From an uncultured Erythrobacter sp. (GTDB taxonomy: Bacteria; Pseudomonadota; Alphaproteobacteria; Sphingomonadales; Sphingomonadaceae), in contig CANNCZ010000002.1 in assembly GCA_947503275.1 (NCBI GenBank), forward strand, positions 640,733-704,732: a stretch of 64,000 nt of DNA, in the 5' to 3' direction. Each line of letters starts with the position of its first letter. Positions within the stretch are counted from its first letter, which is position 1. A model generated the notes under the pieces. It saw only the letters and a program-made list of their open reading frames with translations. It did not search any database and was not told the DNA's origin. Position numbers and translations under genes: made by a program. This document shows, piece after piece, positions 1 through 9,090 of the stretch.

Positions 1-543
1 GAAGGGATGGTCGATTTCAAAGCGGAGTTTTCGATCATTCTCGCCCGCGCAAGCGACGGCACCATTCGCATCTGGGATTCGACCGCCAACACGCATGAAG
101 GCGGCATGCTCGCTGTATCCTTGCTGCCAGCAGGTCCGACGGTCGAAGCGCAATTAGAGGAGGCCCGCGATATTGCGCGCAAGACCGCCAATTCGCTCGG
201 CTATGTCGGCGTTCTGACCTTGGAGTTCTTCGCCACAGCGAACGGCCCGATCTTCAATGAGATGGCGCCGCGCGTCCACAATTCGGGGCACTGGACCATT
301 GAAGGGGCTGCCACCAGTCAGTTTGAAAACCACATCCGCGCCATCTGCGAACTTCCTTTAGGGGGCACAGAGACGCGCTTTGCGGCGATTGAGATGCGCA
401 ATATCGTGGGTGAAGACGCATTGAGCGCGCACCACATCCTTGCCGAAGAGGGTGAGCCGCATCTGCACCTTTATGGCAAGCGTGAGGCAAATGCGGGGCG
501 CAAAATGGGCCATGTGACGCGCGTTTCACACGCCAAGCCATAA
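1..543 (+). CDS. purK: PurK, N5-carboxyaminoimidazole ribonucleotide synthase (3' part)
   Basis: The reading frame is open from the first base, so the gene begins outside the window. The visible 180 residues are the C-terminal half of an ATP-grasp enzyme. They include the acidic metal-binding stretch LEFFA and the conserved phosphate-binding segment NEMAPRVHNSGHWT, followed by the small C-terminal domain. The enzyme carboxylates AIR with ATP and bicarbonate in de novo purine synthesis. It would normally be preceded by purE, which is not visible. folA follows after 5 bases, so the two are probably co-transcribed. The family assignment is firm; the missing N-terminus cannot be judged. Confidence 0.95.
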   Translation, partial: EGMVDFKAEFSIILARASDGTIRIWDSTANTHEGGMLAVSLLPAGPTVEAQLEEARDIARKTANSLGYVGVLTLEFFATANGPIFNEMAPRVHNSGHWTIEGAATSQFENHIRAICELPLGGTETRFAAIEMRNIVGEDALSAHHILAEEGEPHLHLYGKREANAGRKMGHVTRVSHAKP

Positions 544-548
544 TTGCG

Positions 549-1085
549 ATGAACGAAACTGAGCTCTTCCTGATCTACGCCCGCGCGGCCAATGGCGCGA
601 TAGGCCACGAGGGGCGCTTGCCGTGGCAGCTTCCAGCGGACCTCAAACGCTTCAAAGCGCTCACCATGGGCAAGCCGATGATTATGGGGCGCAAAACATT
701 TGAGAGCCTCCCCGGACTGTTGCCCGGTCGCCGTCACATCGTGCTTACCCGGCGCGAGGTTTGGGCTAAAGCCAACGGAAGCGAAGGCGCGCACGTAGTG
801 CGGTCTGTCGAAGAAGCGCTCAGCGTGGCACGCGAAGGCAATGATACCGGCGCAATCGCAGTGGTCGGCGGCGCGGCGATCTATGACGTATTCCGCCCTT
901 TGGCTCTGCGGATCGAAGTCACCGAAATCCATGAAGATTTTCCCGGCGACACATTCATGAAGCCCCTCGGCGCCGAATGGAAAGCGACCGCGCGCGAAGA
1001 TCACGACGCCGATGGTGAGCGGCCAGCATACTCATTCGTCACCTATCATCGCCATGATCCCGAAACCGCTGAAGGACAGGACTGA
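549..1085 (+). CDS. folA: Dihydrofolate reductase
   Basis: This 178-residue protein reduces 7,8-dihydrofolate to tetrahydrofolate with NADPH. The family signature is clear: an N-terminal strand, then GRLPWQLPADLKRFK with the catalytic acidic residue (Asp in the PADL stretch), then the NADPH-binding segment PMIMGRKTFESLP near residues 40-55, and GGAAIYDVF near residue 115. The length is within the usual 160-180 range. It starts 5 bases after purK, and its stop codon overlaps the ribF start by one base (TGATG), which suggests translational coupling to ribF. Confidence 0.96.
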   Translation: MNETELFLIYARAANGAIGHEGRLPWQLPADLKRFKALTMGKPMIMGRKTFESLPGLLPGRRHIVLTRREVWAKANGSEGAHVVRSVEEALSVAREGNDTGAIAVVGGAAIYDVFRPLALRIEVTEIHEDFPGDTFMKPLGAEWKATAREDHDADGERPAYSFVTYHRHDPETAEGQD

Positions 1086-2023
1086 TGCGCTGGCTCGATC
1101 ATCGTGAGACGGTTACGGAAGCCCTGCGTGGTGCGGTTATTGCGCTGGGCAATTTTGATGGGTTCCATCGCGGCCACCAAGCGGTCGCTGGCGAAGCGAT
1201 TGAGTGGGCGCATGCCGAGGGCCGCCCTTCGATTATCGCGACGTTCGACCCGCATCCGGTGCGTTTTTTTAAGCCCGATGTCGCTCCCTTTCGCCTGACC
1301 ACTCTGGAACAGCGTCAGGAGCTTTATCTCGCAGCGGGTGCAACCGCGATGTTGGTGTTCCACTTTGATGGCGACCTTGCCGGGACGACAGCAGAGGACT
1401 TCATCAGTGAAATCCTGCTCAAGCGGTTTGGCGCGCATGGGGTTGTCACCGGCGCGGACTTCACCTTTGGCAAGGGCGCAAAGGGCAATGTCGACCTGTT
1501 GAGCGGATTTGGCGCTGAACACGGCCTGCAATCGCGCGTCGTGGATGCTGTCAGCAATGGCGGCGTTATTTCCTCCAGCCGCATCCGCGAGGCTTTGCGC
1601 GAAGGCGATCCGCAGCTTGCCGCTCAATTGCTCACCCGCCCCTTTGCGATCCGCGGGATTGTCGAACATGGGGACAAGCGCGGACGGACCATCGGATACC
1701 CGACCGCCAACCTGTCGGTTGAAAATTACCTGCGCCCCAAATACGGGGTCTACGCCGTCACGGGCAAGGTTCTGGCCACTGGCCAAGCCCTTAAAGGTGC
1801 GGCCAACATCGGAATTCGGCCGCAATTTGAGCCGCCCAAAGAATTGCTGGAACCATACTTCTTCGATTTCTCCGGCGACCTGTACGGGCAGGAAATCGAG
1901 GTCGCATTTCACCACTTTTTGCGCGGAGAGGCCAAGTTCGATGGGCTTGACCCTTTGATGGCGCAGATGGAGAAAGATTGCGCCGAGGCCCGCCGCCTAT
2001 TAAGCGCGCAGCCGCATGACTGA
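1085..2023 (+). CDS. ribF: Bifunctional riboflavin kinase/FAD synthetase
   Basis: This 312-residue protein makes FMN from riboflavin and FAD from FMN. The N-terminal nucleotidyltransferase domain shows GNFDGFHRGHQAV (about residues 22-34, an HxGH-type site) and the ISSSRIREAL motif near residue 160. The C-terminal riboflavin kinase domain shows KRGRTIGYPTANL at about residues 197-209. The ATG overlaps the folA stop, and the 3' end overlaps ileS by 8 bases. This fits the widely conserved ribF-ileS-lspA transcription unit. Confidence 0.96.
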   Translation: MRWLDHRETVTEALRGAVIALGNFDGFHRGHQAVAGEAIEWAHAEGRPSIIATFDPHPVRFFKPDVAPFRLTTLEQRQELYLAAGATAMLVFHFDGDLAGTTAEDFISEILLKRFGAHGVVTGADFTFGKGAKGNVDLLSGFGAEHGLQSRVVDAVSNGGVISSSRIREALREGDPQLAAQLLTRPFAIRGIVEHGDKRGRTIGYPTANLSVENYLRPKYGVYAVTGKVLATGQALKGAANIGIRPQFEPPKELLEPYFFDFSGDLYGQEIEVAFHHFLRGEAKFDGLDPLMAQMEKDCAEARRLLSAQPHD

Positions 2024-4931
2024 GAAACGCGACCTCAAAGACACCGTCTTCCTGCCGAAGACTGCCTTCCCAATGAAAGCTGGCCTTCCGCAAAAGGAGC
2101 CGGGCATTGAGGCGCGTTGGCGCGAAATTGGTCTTTACGAACAATTGCGCCAAGCCCGCGCGGGCCGCGAGAAATTCATCCTGCATGATGGCCCTCCATA
2201 CGCGAATGGCGACATGCATATTGGCCATGCGCTGAACCATATCCTCAAAGACATGGTGTGCCGCACGCAGAACCTGATGGGCAAAGATGCGCCCTACGTG
2301 CCCGGCTGGGATTGCCACGGCCTTCCGATTGAATGGAAGGTTGAGGAGAAATACCGCAAGAAAAAGCTCAACAAAGACGAAGTTCCCGCAAAGGAATTCC
2401 GCGCCGAATGCCGCGCCTATGCACAAGGTTGGGTGGACACCCAGCGCGAGCAGCTGAAACGACTGGGCATCATGGGCGATTGGGACAATCCCTATCTGAC
2501 CATGGATTTTCAGGCGGAATCGACAATCGTCGCCGAGCTGATGAAATTCGCCGAGGCAGGCAACCTCTATCGCGGATCAAAGCCGATCATGTGGTCGCCG
2601 GTGGAAAAGACCGCGCTGGCCGAGGCCGAGGTTGAATATGAGGACCTGACCGATAGCCCGCAGATCGATGTGGCCTTTGAGATCGTCGAGAGCGGCATCC
2701 CAGAACTGGTCGGTGCGCATGCGGTGATCTGGACGACGACGCCGTGGACGATCCCGGTGAATCAGGCTTTGGCTTATGGGCCTGATGTTGAGTATGTACT
2801 CTACGAGGTGCGCGTCAGCGATAGGCCTGTGGAGGCAGGCGATGATCCCTTTGAACCCGCCGATTCATCCGACTGGAAAATCGCGGGGCGCTACTTGATA
2901 GCGCGTGATCTTGTCGGCGATGTTGCACCGCGAACAGCCCGAGATTTTGGCGGAACAACAGACTGGTTTACTGAAGTCTGGTCAGGTAAAGGCTCCGATC
3001 TAGCCGGAACCAAGGTCCTCCACCCGATGCACCATCTCGGCGGGTTCTACGAGATGCCGCGCCCCTTCCTCGAAGGCGACTTTGTCACCACCGATTCAGG
3101 CACCGGCCTCGTCCATATGTCGCCTGACCATGGCGAGGACGATTTCGACCTCTGCAAAGCGAACGGCATCAACCCTGTCTTCGCCGTCATGGATGATGGC
3201 CGCTATCGCGATGATTGGGCATGGCTCGGCGCAGATGACAAGGATGCTGATGGCAAAGAACGCCGCCGCGCGGTCATCAACAAACCCTTCAACGCGCCGG
3301 ACGGACCAATCTGCTCCGACCTGCGCGAAGCGGGCGCTTTGCTGTCGGCCAGCGCCGATTATGCGCACAGCTACCCGCATTCATGGCGCTCCAAAGCCAA
3401 GGTCATCTATCGCTGCACGCCGCAATGGTTCGTGCCGATGGACAAAGAGCTCGAAGGTGGCGGCACTTTGCGTTCGCGCGGCATGTCGGAAATCGACCGC
3501 GTCGAATTCGTGCCAGAAAAAGGGCAAAACCGCATCGGCTCCATGGTCGAGGGGCGTCCCGATTGGGTGCTCTCACGCCAGCGCGCATGGGGTGTGCCGA
3601 TCACGCTCTTCCTGAAAAGCGGCACAAGCGAATATTTGGCTGACCCTGCCGTCAATGCCCGCGTTATCGCAGCGGTTGCCGAAGAGGGCGTCGATGCATG
3701 GGAGGAAGCGCGCAAGGCCGAATTCCTCGGCCCTGACTACAACGCGCAAGATTACGACATGGTCATGGACATCCTTGATGTCTGGTTCGATTCGGGTTGC
3801 ACCCATGCATTTGTGCTGGAATCGGGGCGCTGGCCCGACCTGCAATGGCCCGCCAACCTCTATCTTGAAGGCAGCGACCAACATCGCGGCTGGTTCCAAT
3901 CCTCCCTGCTCCAAAGCTGTGCCACACGCGGCCGCGCGCCCTATGATCAGGTGCTCACCCACGGCTTTACCATGGATGCCAAGGGTAAGAAGATGTCGAA
4001 ATCGCTCGGCAACACGATCAGCCCGCTTAAAGTCATGGAGCAATATGGAGCGGATATCGTGCGCCTCTGGGCGCTGAGTGTGGACTTCACCGAAGATCAC
4101 CGGATCGGCGATGAAATCCTCAAAGGCGTCGGCGATCAATATCGTCGCCTTCGCAACACATTCCGCTATCTGCTGGGCGCGCTTGACGGGTTTATCGGCG
4201 ATATGTCCGATAGCGGCGAGATCCCTGAGCTGGAAATCTATGTCCTCTCATTGTTGAGCGAATTGGACGGCAAACTGCGCAAAGCGGCAACCGAATACGA
4301 TTTCAACACCTACACGCGCCTGCTGGTCGATTTCTGCAACGAAGATTTGAGCGCGTTCTTCTTCGATATTCGCAAAGACACGCTCTATTGCGATGGACCG
4401 GATTCAACCGCGCGCAACGCCTATCGCACGGTGCTCGACTTGTTGTTCCACGCACTGGTTCGATACGCCGCGCCGGTTCTGGTCTTCACCGCAGAGGAAG
4501 TGTGGAAGACGCGCTATCCGCAAGACGACGAAGCCGATGAGGACGGCAACGTTGGCAGCGTTCATTTGCTCGAATGGCCCAGCGTTCCTCAAGTCCCCGC
4601 CGATCGCGCAAAGTGGGATGCCTTGCGTGCTCTACGTGAGCGCGTGACCGAAGCGATCGAGCCGCTGCGCCGCGAAAAGACCATTCGATCCAGCAACGAA
4701 GCCGTTGTCAGCGTGCCCGCTAATGCCGTCCCCGCAGGCGTGACCGACGAACAATTGGCCGAATTGTTCATCACCGGGACAGTGACGCGCGTCGATGGGG
4801 ACGCGGTGACTGTTGCCAAATCATCCGATGCCAAATGCGGGCGCTGCTGGCGTTTACTGCCCGATGTTTCCGAAGATGGAGCATTGTGCGGGCGGTGTGA
4901 CAGCGTTGTTGCCGGAATGGACGCAGCATGA
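2016..4931 (+). CDS. ileS: Isoleucyl-tRNA synthetase
   Basis: This 971-residue class I synthetase charges tRNA-Ile. The HIGH signature is at residues 68-71 and KMSKS at residues 659-663. A large CP1 editing region lies between them (the TTTPWTIP motif is visible), followed by an anticodon-binding helical domain. A C-terminal zinc-binding cluster CGRCWRLL...CGRC lies in the last 30 residues, as in zinc-type bacterial IleS. The gene overlaps ribF by 8 bases and lspA by 4 (ATGA). No T-box or other leader is seen, as expected when the gene sits inside an operon. Confidence 0.97.
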   Translation: MTEKRDLKDTVFLPKTAFPMKAGLPQKEPGIEARWREIGLYEQLRQARAGREKFILHDGPPYANGDMHIGHALNHILKDMVCRTQNLMGKDAPYVPGWDCHGLPIEWKVEEKYRKKKLNKDEVPAKEFRAECRAYAQGWVDTQREQLKRLGIMGDWDNPYLTMDFQAESTIVAELMKFAEAGNLYRGSKPIMWSPVEKTALAEAEVEYEDLTDSPQIDVAFEIVESGIPELVGAHAVIWTTTPWTIPVNQALAYGPDVEYVLYEVRVSDRPVEAGDDPFEPADSSDWKIAGRYLIARDLVGDVAPRTARDFGGTTDWFTEVWSGKGSDLAGTKVLHPMHHLGGFYEMPRPFLEGDFVTTDSGTGLVHMSPDHGEDDFDLCKANGINPVFAVMDDGRYRDDWAWLGADDKDADGKERRRAVINKPFNAPDGPICSDLREAGALLSASADYAHSYPHSWRSKAKVIYRCTPQWFVPMDKELEGGGTLRSRGMSEIDRVEFVPEKGQNRIGSMVEGRPDWVLSRQRAWGVPITLFLKSGTSEYLADPAVNARVIAAVAEEGVDAWEEARKAEFLGPDYNAQDYDMVMDILDVWFDSGCTHAFVLESGRWPDLQWPANLYLEGSDQHRGWFQSSLLQSCATRGRAPYDQVLTHGFTMDAKGKKMSKSLGNTISPLKVMEQYGADIVRLWALSVDFTEDHRIGDEILKGVGDQYRRLRNTFRYLLGALDGFIGDMSDSGEIPELEIYVLSLLSELDGKLRKAATEYDFNTYTRLLVDFCNEDLSAFFFDIRKDTLYCDGPDSTARNAYRTVLDLLFHALVRYAAPVLVFTAEEVWKTRYPQDDEADEDGNVGSVHLLEWPSVPQVPADRAKWDALRALRERVTEAIEPLRREKTIRSSNEAVVSVPANAVPAGVTDEQLAELFITGTVTRVDGDAVTVAKSSDAKCGRCWRLLPDVSEDGALCGRCDSVVAGMDAA

Positions 4932-5455
4932 TGGCTTTGTTCACTCGCAACCGATTGATCGGTCTGGCTTTGGCCGCCTTGCTGTTTATCGCCGACCAAG
5001 CCGTCAAATGGTACGTGGTAGGCCCGCTCAACCTTCGGGTCGTGCGCAATATCGAGCTCCTGCCGTTCTTCGACCTGTCCTATGTCGAGAATCGCGGCAT
5101 TTCGCTGGGTCTGCTGCAAGCAACCAATATGGAGATGCGCTGGTTGCTGGTTGCGCTGACCGCAGTGATCGCAATCGTAGTGCTGGTCTGGATGATGCGG
5201 GAAAAGCTGCTGGGCGATATACTTGGCTTAGCGATGATCCTGGGCGGTGCGATTGGTAACATCCGTGATCGCTTTAATCTGGGATATGTCATCGACTATG
5301 CTGATCTGCATATCGGCACGTTTCGCCCATTCTTAGTTTTCAACATTGCCGATGCAGCTATCACCATCGGTGTCGTCATTATCCTTGCCCGCAGCCTGTT
5401 CGTGCGCGAGAAGGATGAAAACCCGGATGGCGCGGCCATCCAAGCGGAGAATTGA
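4928..5455 (+). CDS. lspA: Lipoprotein signal peptidase
   Basis: This 175-residue inner-membrane aspartic protease cleaves the signal peptide of diacylglyceryl-modified prolipoproteins. Four hydrophobic segments are visible. The family motifs GGAIGNIRDRF and YVIDYADLH (first catalytic Asp) are present, as is FNIADAAI (second catalytic Asp). The ATG overlaps the ileS stop as ATGA. A lipoprotein gene follows directly, which is a plausible substrate. Length and order match the conserved ileS-lspA arrangement. Confidence 0.95.
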   Translation: MMALFTRNRLIGLALAALLFIADQAVKWYVVGPLNLRVVRNIELLPFFDLSYVENRGISLGLLQATNMEMRWLLVALTAVIAIVVLVWMMREKLLGDILGLAMILGGAIGNIRDRFNLGYVIDYADLHIGTFRPFLVFNIADAAITIGVVIILARSLFVREKDENPDGAAIQAEN

Positions 5456-5457
5456 AC

Positions 5458-5868
5458 ATGCGTACTCTTAAATCGGCCATTCTGCTGGGTGCAGGTTGCG
5501 CGATGCTGGCCGCTTGCGGTGGCGGCGGTATCTTTAACCGCGACCGGCCCGATGAATTCGCTGTGCAGCGGCAGGCACCCCTCGTGGTCCCGCCTGACTT
5601 CACTCTAACCCCGCCCGCACCCGGCGCACCACGCCCGGCAGAGGGCACCGCGTCGGAACAAGCTCTCGAAGCGTTGTTTGGCGGCCCTGCTGCTCGCAGC
5701 GCGGTTGAGACAAGCGCGTTGGACCGTGCAGGCAGCGCGGCTCCCGGTATCCGTTCCCAAGTGGGCGATCCGGGCACCAACACCGTCGCAAAGGGTAGCG
5801 TGACACGCGATATTATCGCTGCCCCCGAAGGTGACGGGCAGTCGGCACAAACACTTATTCCAAGTTAA
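5458..5868 (+). CDS. BamF-like lipoprotein (DUF3035)
   Basis: This 136-residue predicted outer-membrane lipoprotein has a signal peptide ending in the lipobox LAAC, with the lipidated Cys near residue 18. It continues with RPDEFAV...APLVVPPDF, the signature of the DUF3035/BamF family, a small alphaproteobacterial component of the BAM outer-membrane assembly complex. The rest is low-complexity and rich in Ala, Pro and Gly. I chose ATG 5458 because GGAGA at 5446-5450 lies about 8 bases upstream. A TTG at 5452 overlaps the lspA stop but is too close to that site. It is the last gene of the ribF-ileS-lspA unit. Confidence 0.85.
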   Translation: MRTLKSAILLGAGCAMLAACGGGGIFNRDRPDEFAVQRQAPLVVPPDFTLTPPAPGAPRPAEGTASEQALEALFGGPAARSAVETSALDRAGSAAPGIRSQVGDPGTNTVAKGSVTRDIIAAPEGDGQSAQTLIPS

Positions 5869-5872
5869 GCGC

Positions 5873-7210
5873 TCAGCCTTCCTCAGGCTCTTCTTCGAGT
5901 TTGCGGACCAGAATTTTATCGATGCGGCGATTGTCCATATCGACAATTTCGAAGCTCCAGCCCTGCTCAATAAAGCTCTCGCCTTCCAGCGGGAGCTTTT
6001 TCATGACCGACAGCGCGTATCCCGCAGCGGTGCCGAACTCGCGGGTTTCGGGATAGTCCAGCCCCAGCCGGTCCGCGAGGCCATCAGCGGAAAGCGCGCC
6101 GGACACGAGCAGCGAACCATCGCTGCGTTCGATAATTTGCGGTGTATCGCCCTGATCCTGATCACTGGCAAAATTCCCGGCAATCGCGGTGAGCAGATCG
6201 ACTGGCGTGACGATCCCTTCGAAATGGCCGTATTCATCGTGCACCACTGCCATGGCAATATCGGCGGATTGCAGAACGCGCAGAGCATCCATGGCATCCA
6301 ATTGATCGGGCACAACCTCAGCCTTACTCATCATTGTACGGATGATGACGGGCTCACCAGCGACCAGCGCGGCAAGCACTTCGCGCACTTTGACCACACC
6401 TAGGATCGCATCGGGTGAACCCTCTGCCACCGGCAAGAGAGAATGGGGACTGTCCTCAATAGTCTGTTTGATTTGATCAATATCGGCATCAACCTCAATC
6501 CAGTCCAGTTCCGTGCGCGGAGTCATCATCTCACGCACCGGACGCTCCGCCAAACGGACAACACCGGTCAGGATTTGGTGCTGCTCTTGCTCTATCACCC
6601 CCGACTGAGTTGCATCGGCAAAAATCATTTGCAGTTCTTGCGCGGTCAAGGAGGATTGCCCTTTGGACCTGATGCCAAAAAGCGCGATGATTCCGGCAGA
6701 TGAACGATCGAGCAGCCACACCAAAGGAGCTGCAATCTGCGCAAGCAACGCCATTGGCCGCGCCATGATGAGCGCGATTGGAACAGAAGCGCGCAAGGCC
6801 AACTGCTTCGGGACAAGCTCACCCACTACGACGCTTAGGTAAGTGGTCAACGCGATAACGATAGTAAACGCGACATCGTCCGCAATGTCCGCGGACACAC
6901 CTAACGCAGAAAGCCGTTCACCGAGGGGGGCCTCCAAGGCCGCACCGGAAAGCGCGCCGGTGATGATCGCGATCAAAGTGATCCCAATCTGCACCGTTGA
7001 TAGAAATTTGCCGGGCTCCGCCGCCAGGCGCAAAGCAATACGCGCAGATTTCGAACCATTCTCCTCACGCGCTTTCAACGCACGCGTCTTGGCCGAAACG
7101 ATCGCGAGTTCGGACATGGCAAAAACGCCGTTGAGCACTATCAGCCCGACGATGATAACCAGAATTGGCCAAGGAAACGGTGTCACAACCAGACCGCTAG
7201 CATAAATCAC
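5873..7210 (-). CDS. CNNM/CorC (HlyC-type) transporter-associated membrane protein
   Basis: This 445-residue protein has the full CNNM/CorC architecture. An N-terminal DUF21 membrane domain with about four hydrophobic segments (residues 10-200) includes VLNGVFAMSELAIVSAKT. A pair of CBS domains follows (about residues 215-335: MTPRTELDWI, GVVKVREVL, EYGHFEGIVT). The C-terminal CorC/HlyC domain is about residues 350-440. Family members are linked to magnesium/cobalt efflux or resistance; older names include haemolysin. The start is GTG 7210, with GGAAAG about 5 bases upstream and no earlier ATG. It is convergent with the upstream lipoprotein gene (4-base gap). Confidence 0.88.
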   Translation of the reverse strand: MIYASGLVVTPFPWPILVIIVGLIVLNGVFAMSELAIVSAKTRALKAREENGSKSARIALRLAAEPGKFLSTVQIGITLIAIITGALSGAALEAPLGERLSALGVSADIADDVAFTIVIALTTYLSVVVGELVPKQLALRASVPIALIMARPMALLAQIAAPLVWLLDRSSAGIIALFGIRSKGQSSLTAQELQMIFADATQSGVIEQEQHQILTGVVRLAERPVREMMTPRTELDWIEVDADIDQIKQTIEDSPHSLLPVAEGSPDAILGVVKVREVLAALVAGEPVIIRTMMSKAEVVPDQLDAMDALRVLQSADIAMAVVHDEYGHFEGIVTPVDLLTAIAGNFASDQDQGDTPQIIERSDGSLLVSGALSADGLADRLGLDYPETREFGTAAGYALSVMKKLPLEGESFIEQGWSFEIVDMDNRRIDKILVRKLEEEPEEG

Positions 7211-7379
7211 ACAGCTTTCCAGTCATCGCATTGCTATTGTGCGTTGGAACAATGCTGCCTTACACCTGTTTACCGATTGTTCATCCGACGGCAAATGACC
7301 GGCGCGCAAGGCTTATCACCTTGTTCATCGCGGCGTGATCGTCGGATGGAGTTTTGAATATCCAATGGAGGACTGAACC

Positions 7380-8075
7380 ATGAAACCATCTCGCATCCTA
7401 ATGTCGGGCACTGCAGCGATTGCTCTGCTAGGCACGACCGCTTGCGTCACTGACCCTAACACTGGCGAACAGAAAGTTTCGCGTACGGCCATCGGCGCGG
7501 GGCTTGGCGGCACGCTCGGATACCTCCTTGGCGGCGTTGTCGGCGGCGATACCGCACGGATTATTGGCGCGGGGATCGGCGGTTCCGCTGGTGCTGTGCT
7601 GGGCAAGCAATTTGACGACCAAATCCGCGAGCTCGATGAAGAGCTTGAGGGAAGCGGCGTTGATGTTGAAGAAATCGGCGATCAGGATGCGATCCTTGTC
7701 CGCCTGCCCGATGGCGTGACCTTCGCGAGCGGCTCATCAACGATTGGCGCGGGCATGTACGAACCGCTTAACGCGGTGGCAGCCAGCCTGGTTGAATACC
7801 CCAACAGCCTGATCGATGTGTATGGATTTACCGACACGACCGGCTCGGATGCGCTTAACCAGCGTTTGTCTGAACAGCGTGCGCAGTCGGTGATGAACTA
7901 TCTCGCATCGCGCGGTGTTGCGACCAGTCGGATGCAAGCGCGCGGCTATGGCGAGAGCTATGACTATCTGCGTGTGAAGACCGCCGATGGCGTGAATGAG
8001 CCGCTAAACCGCCGGGTCGAGATCAAGATCATTCCGGTGAGCCAAGACGATGTGAACGCCGCGCGCGCTCAGTAG
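7380..8075 (+). CDS. OmpA-family lipoprotein (YiaD-like)
   Basis: This 231-residue exported protein has a signal peptide ending in LGTTAC, so it is probably lipidated at Cys 22. A glycine-zipper segment follows (about residues 38-80, GAGLGGTLGYLLGGVVGG). The C-terminal OmpA peptidoglycan-binding domain (about residues 105-220) shows YGFTDTTGSDALNQRLSEQR and RVEIKI. It probably tethers the outer membrane to peptidoglycan. The gene stands alone, with GGAGG just before the start and a clear intrinsic terminator 24 bases after the stop. Confidence 0.9.
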   Translation: MKPSRILMSGTAAIALLGTTACVTDPNTGEQKVSRTAIGAGLGGTLGYLLGGVVGGDTARIIGAGIGGSAGAVLGKQFDDQIRELDEELEGSGVDVEEIGDQDAILVRLPDGVTFASGSSTIGAGMYEPLNAVAASLVEYPNSLIDVYGFTDTTGSDALNQRLSEQRAQSVMNYLASRGVATSRMQARGYGESYDYLRVKTADGVNEPLNRRVEIKIIPVSQDDVNAARAQ

Positions 8076-8099
8076 TCCGGACGGTCATTATGAAGCATG

Positions 8100-8134
8100 A
8101 AAGGGCGGTCCGTATGGGTCGCCCTTTTAATTTC
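8100..8134 (+). terminator. Intrinsic terminator after the OmpA-like gene
   Basis: The arms AAAGGGCG (8100-8107) and CGCCCTTT (8120-8127) pair over 8 bp around a short loop. They are followed by a T-rich tract. It lies 24 bases past the stop of the OmpA-like gene. It also precedes the end of the convergent phosphatase gene, but the minus-strand reading lacks a good T-run. Confidence 0.75.
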
Positions 8135-8141
8135 AGCCAAT

Positions 8142-8918
8142 CTATTTCAACTGCGCAGCTCGGTCTGCCAGCCGCGCGACGGCCTCTGCATGAATACCGG
8201 GCGAGCTGACCAAGACGCCAAAATCTCGCGGGTCATGCTTGTTGTAGTCGAGCGGTTTGCCAAATGCGTCGGAAACTTGCGCACCAGCCTCGCGGGAGAT
8301 CAAAGTCGCAGCCGCAATGTCCCACTCAAAACCCCAGCGCAACGTCGCGAGCAAATCGGCGCGATCATCGCCCACCATCGCTATCCGCAAAGCAATCGAG
8401 TTGGGCTTTTCAACAAGCGTCAGATCCGAATCGGCAGATGGCAGCTGATCAGCTGGCACTCGGGCGCCCGCAAATTCGGTTCGAGTACTGGCGGTGAGCA
8501 CCCCACCGTTCAAAGTCGCCCCTTGTCCTGCAACCGCGAACCATTGCTCACCGCGCGCAGGCGCCTCCAAAATGCCGACAAGCGGACGACCACCACTAAT
8601 CAAAGCGACCGACACCGCCCATCCGGGCCGTCCTTTTACATAATCGCGAGTCCCATCAATGGGGTCCACCAGCCAGATCAGATCGCTTTTGGTGCGGGTT
8701 TTGTCGTCGGCAGTCTCTTCAGAAAGCCAGGCGGCAGCGGGCAGCAAGTGGCCCAATTCACGGCGCAAGAACACATCCACAGCAAGGTCAGCTTCGCTCA
8801 CCGGATTGCCCGGCGTTTTGTCCCAGCTCTTCAAGGCATGACCATCACCCGGCCACCGCGCATGCGCGATTCTGCCCGCTTCGCGAACTATCTGTTTAAA
8901 CCGACCCTGATCTATCAT
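8142..8918 (-). CDS. Inositol-monophosphatase family phosphatase, CysQ-like
   Basis: This 258-residue metal-dependent phosphatase of the IMPase superfamily shows the metal-binding Glu (SEETADD), the hallmark WLVDPIDGTRDYVKG at about residues 82-96, and the second-metal motif WDIAAATLI near residue 200. The sequence style is closest to the CysQ (3'(2'),5'-bisphosphate nucleotidase) or HisN-like branches. CysQ recycles adenosine bisphosphate formed during sulfate assimilation. The substrate cannot be settled from sequence alone. No sulfur or histidine genes are adjacent. Confidence 0.82.
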   Translation of the reverse strand: MIDQGRFKQIVREAGRIAHARWPGDGHALKSWDKTPGNPVSEADLAVDVFLRRELGHLLPAAAWLSEETADDKTRTKSDLIWLVDPIDGTRDYVKGRPGWAVSVALISGGRPLVGILEAPARGEQWFAVAGQGATLNGGVLTASTRTEFAGARVPADQLPSADSDLTLVEKPNSIALRIAMVGDDRADLLATLRWGFEWDIAAATLISREAGAQVSDAFGKPLDYNKHDPRDFGVLVSSPGIHAEAVARLADRAAQLK

Positions 8919-9024
8919 TTTTGACCATTCCTGCGATGGCTCGTCGTGAAGGGTGTTTCCGCACTTTTCAAGTGCTGCAATCCGTGCTTATGCCGCTGGC
9001 GAACAACCTCTCCCCGGGATACTT

Positions 9025-9053
9025 GCTCTTCGCTCGCAAAGCGCGAGGGGAGC
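9025..9053 (+). promoter_or_regulatory. Hairpin in the sucC leader
   Basis: The 172-base leader before sucC holds a two-step inverted repeat: outer arms GCTC (9025-9028) and GAGC (9050-9053), inner arms CTCGC (9033-9037) and GCGAG (9043-9047). It lies about 40 bases upstream of the start codon. It could affect mRNA stability or translation, but no known riboswitch class is recognised. Confidence 0.25.
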
Positions 9054-9090
9054 GCAGGGCAAAAAAACAGATAAAAAGGGATAAATCCGC

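Noticed and set aside
1046-1915. Long minus-strand open frame opposite ribF (289 codons)
   Set aside because: It lies fully antisense to the well-supported ribF, has no recognisable domain, and reflects the codon bias of the real gene.
8097-8924. 275-codon plus-strand frame opposite the CysQ-like gene
   Set aside because: It spans the OmpA-gene terminator and runs antisense through a conserved phosphatase.
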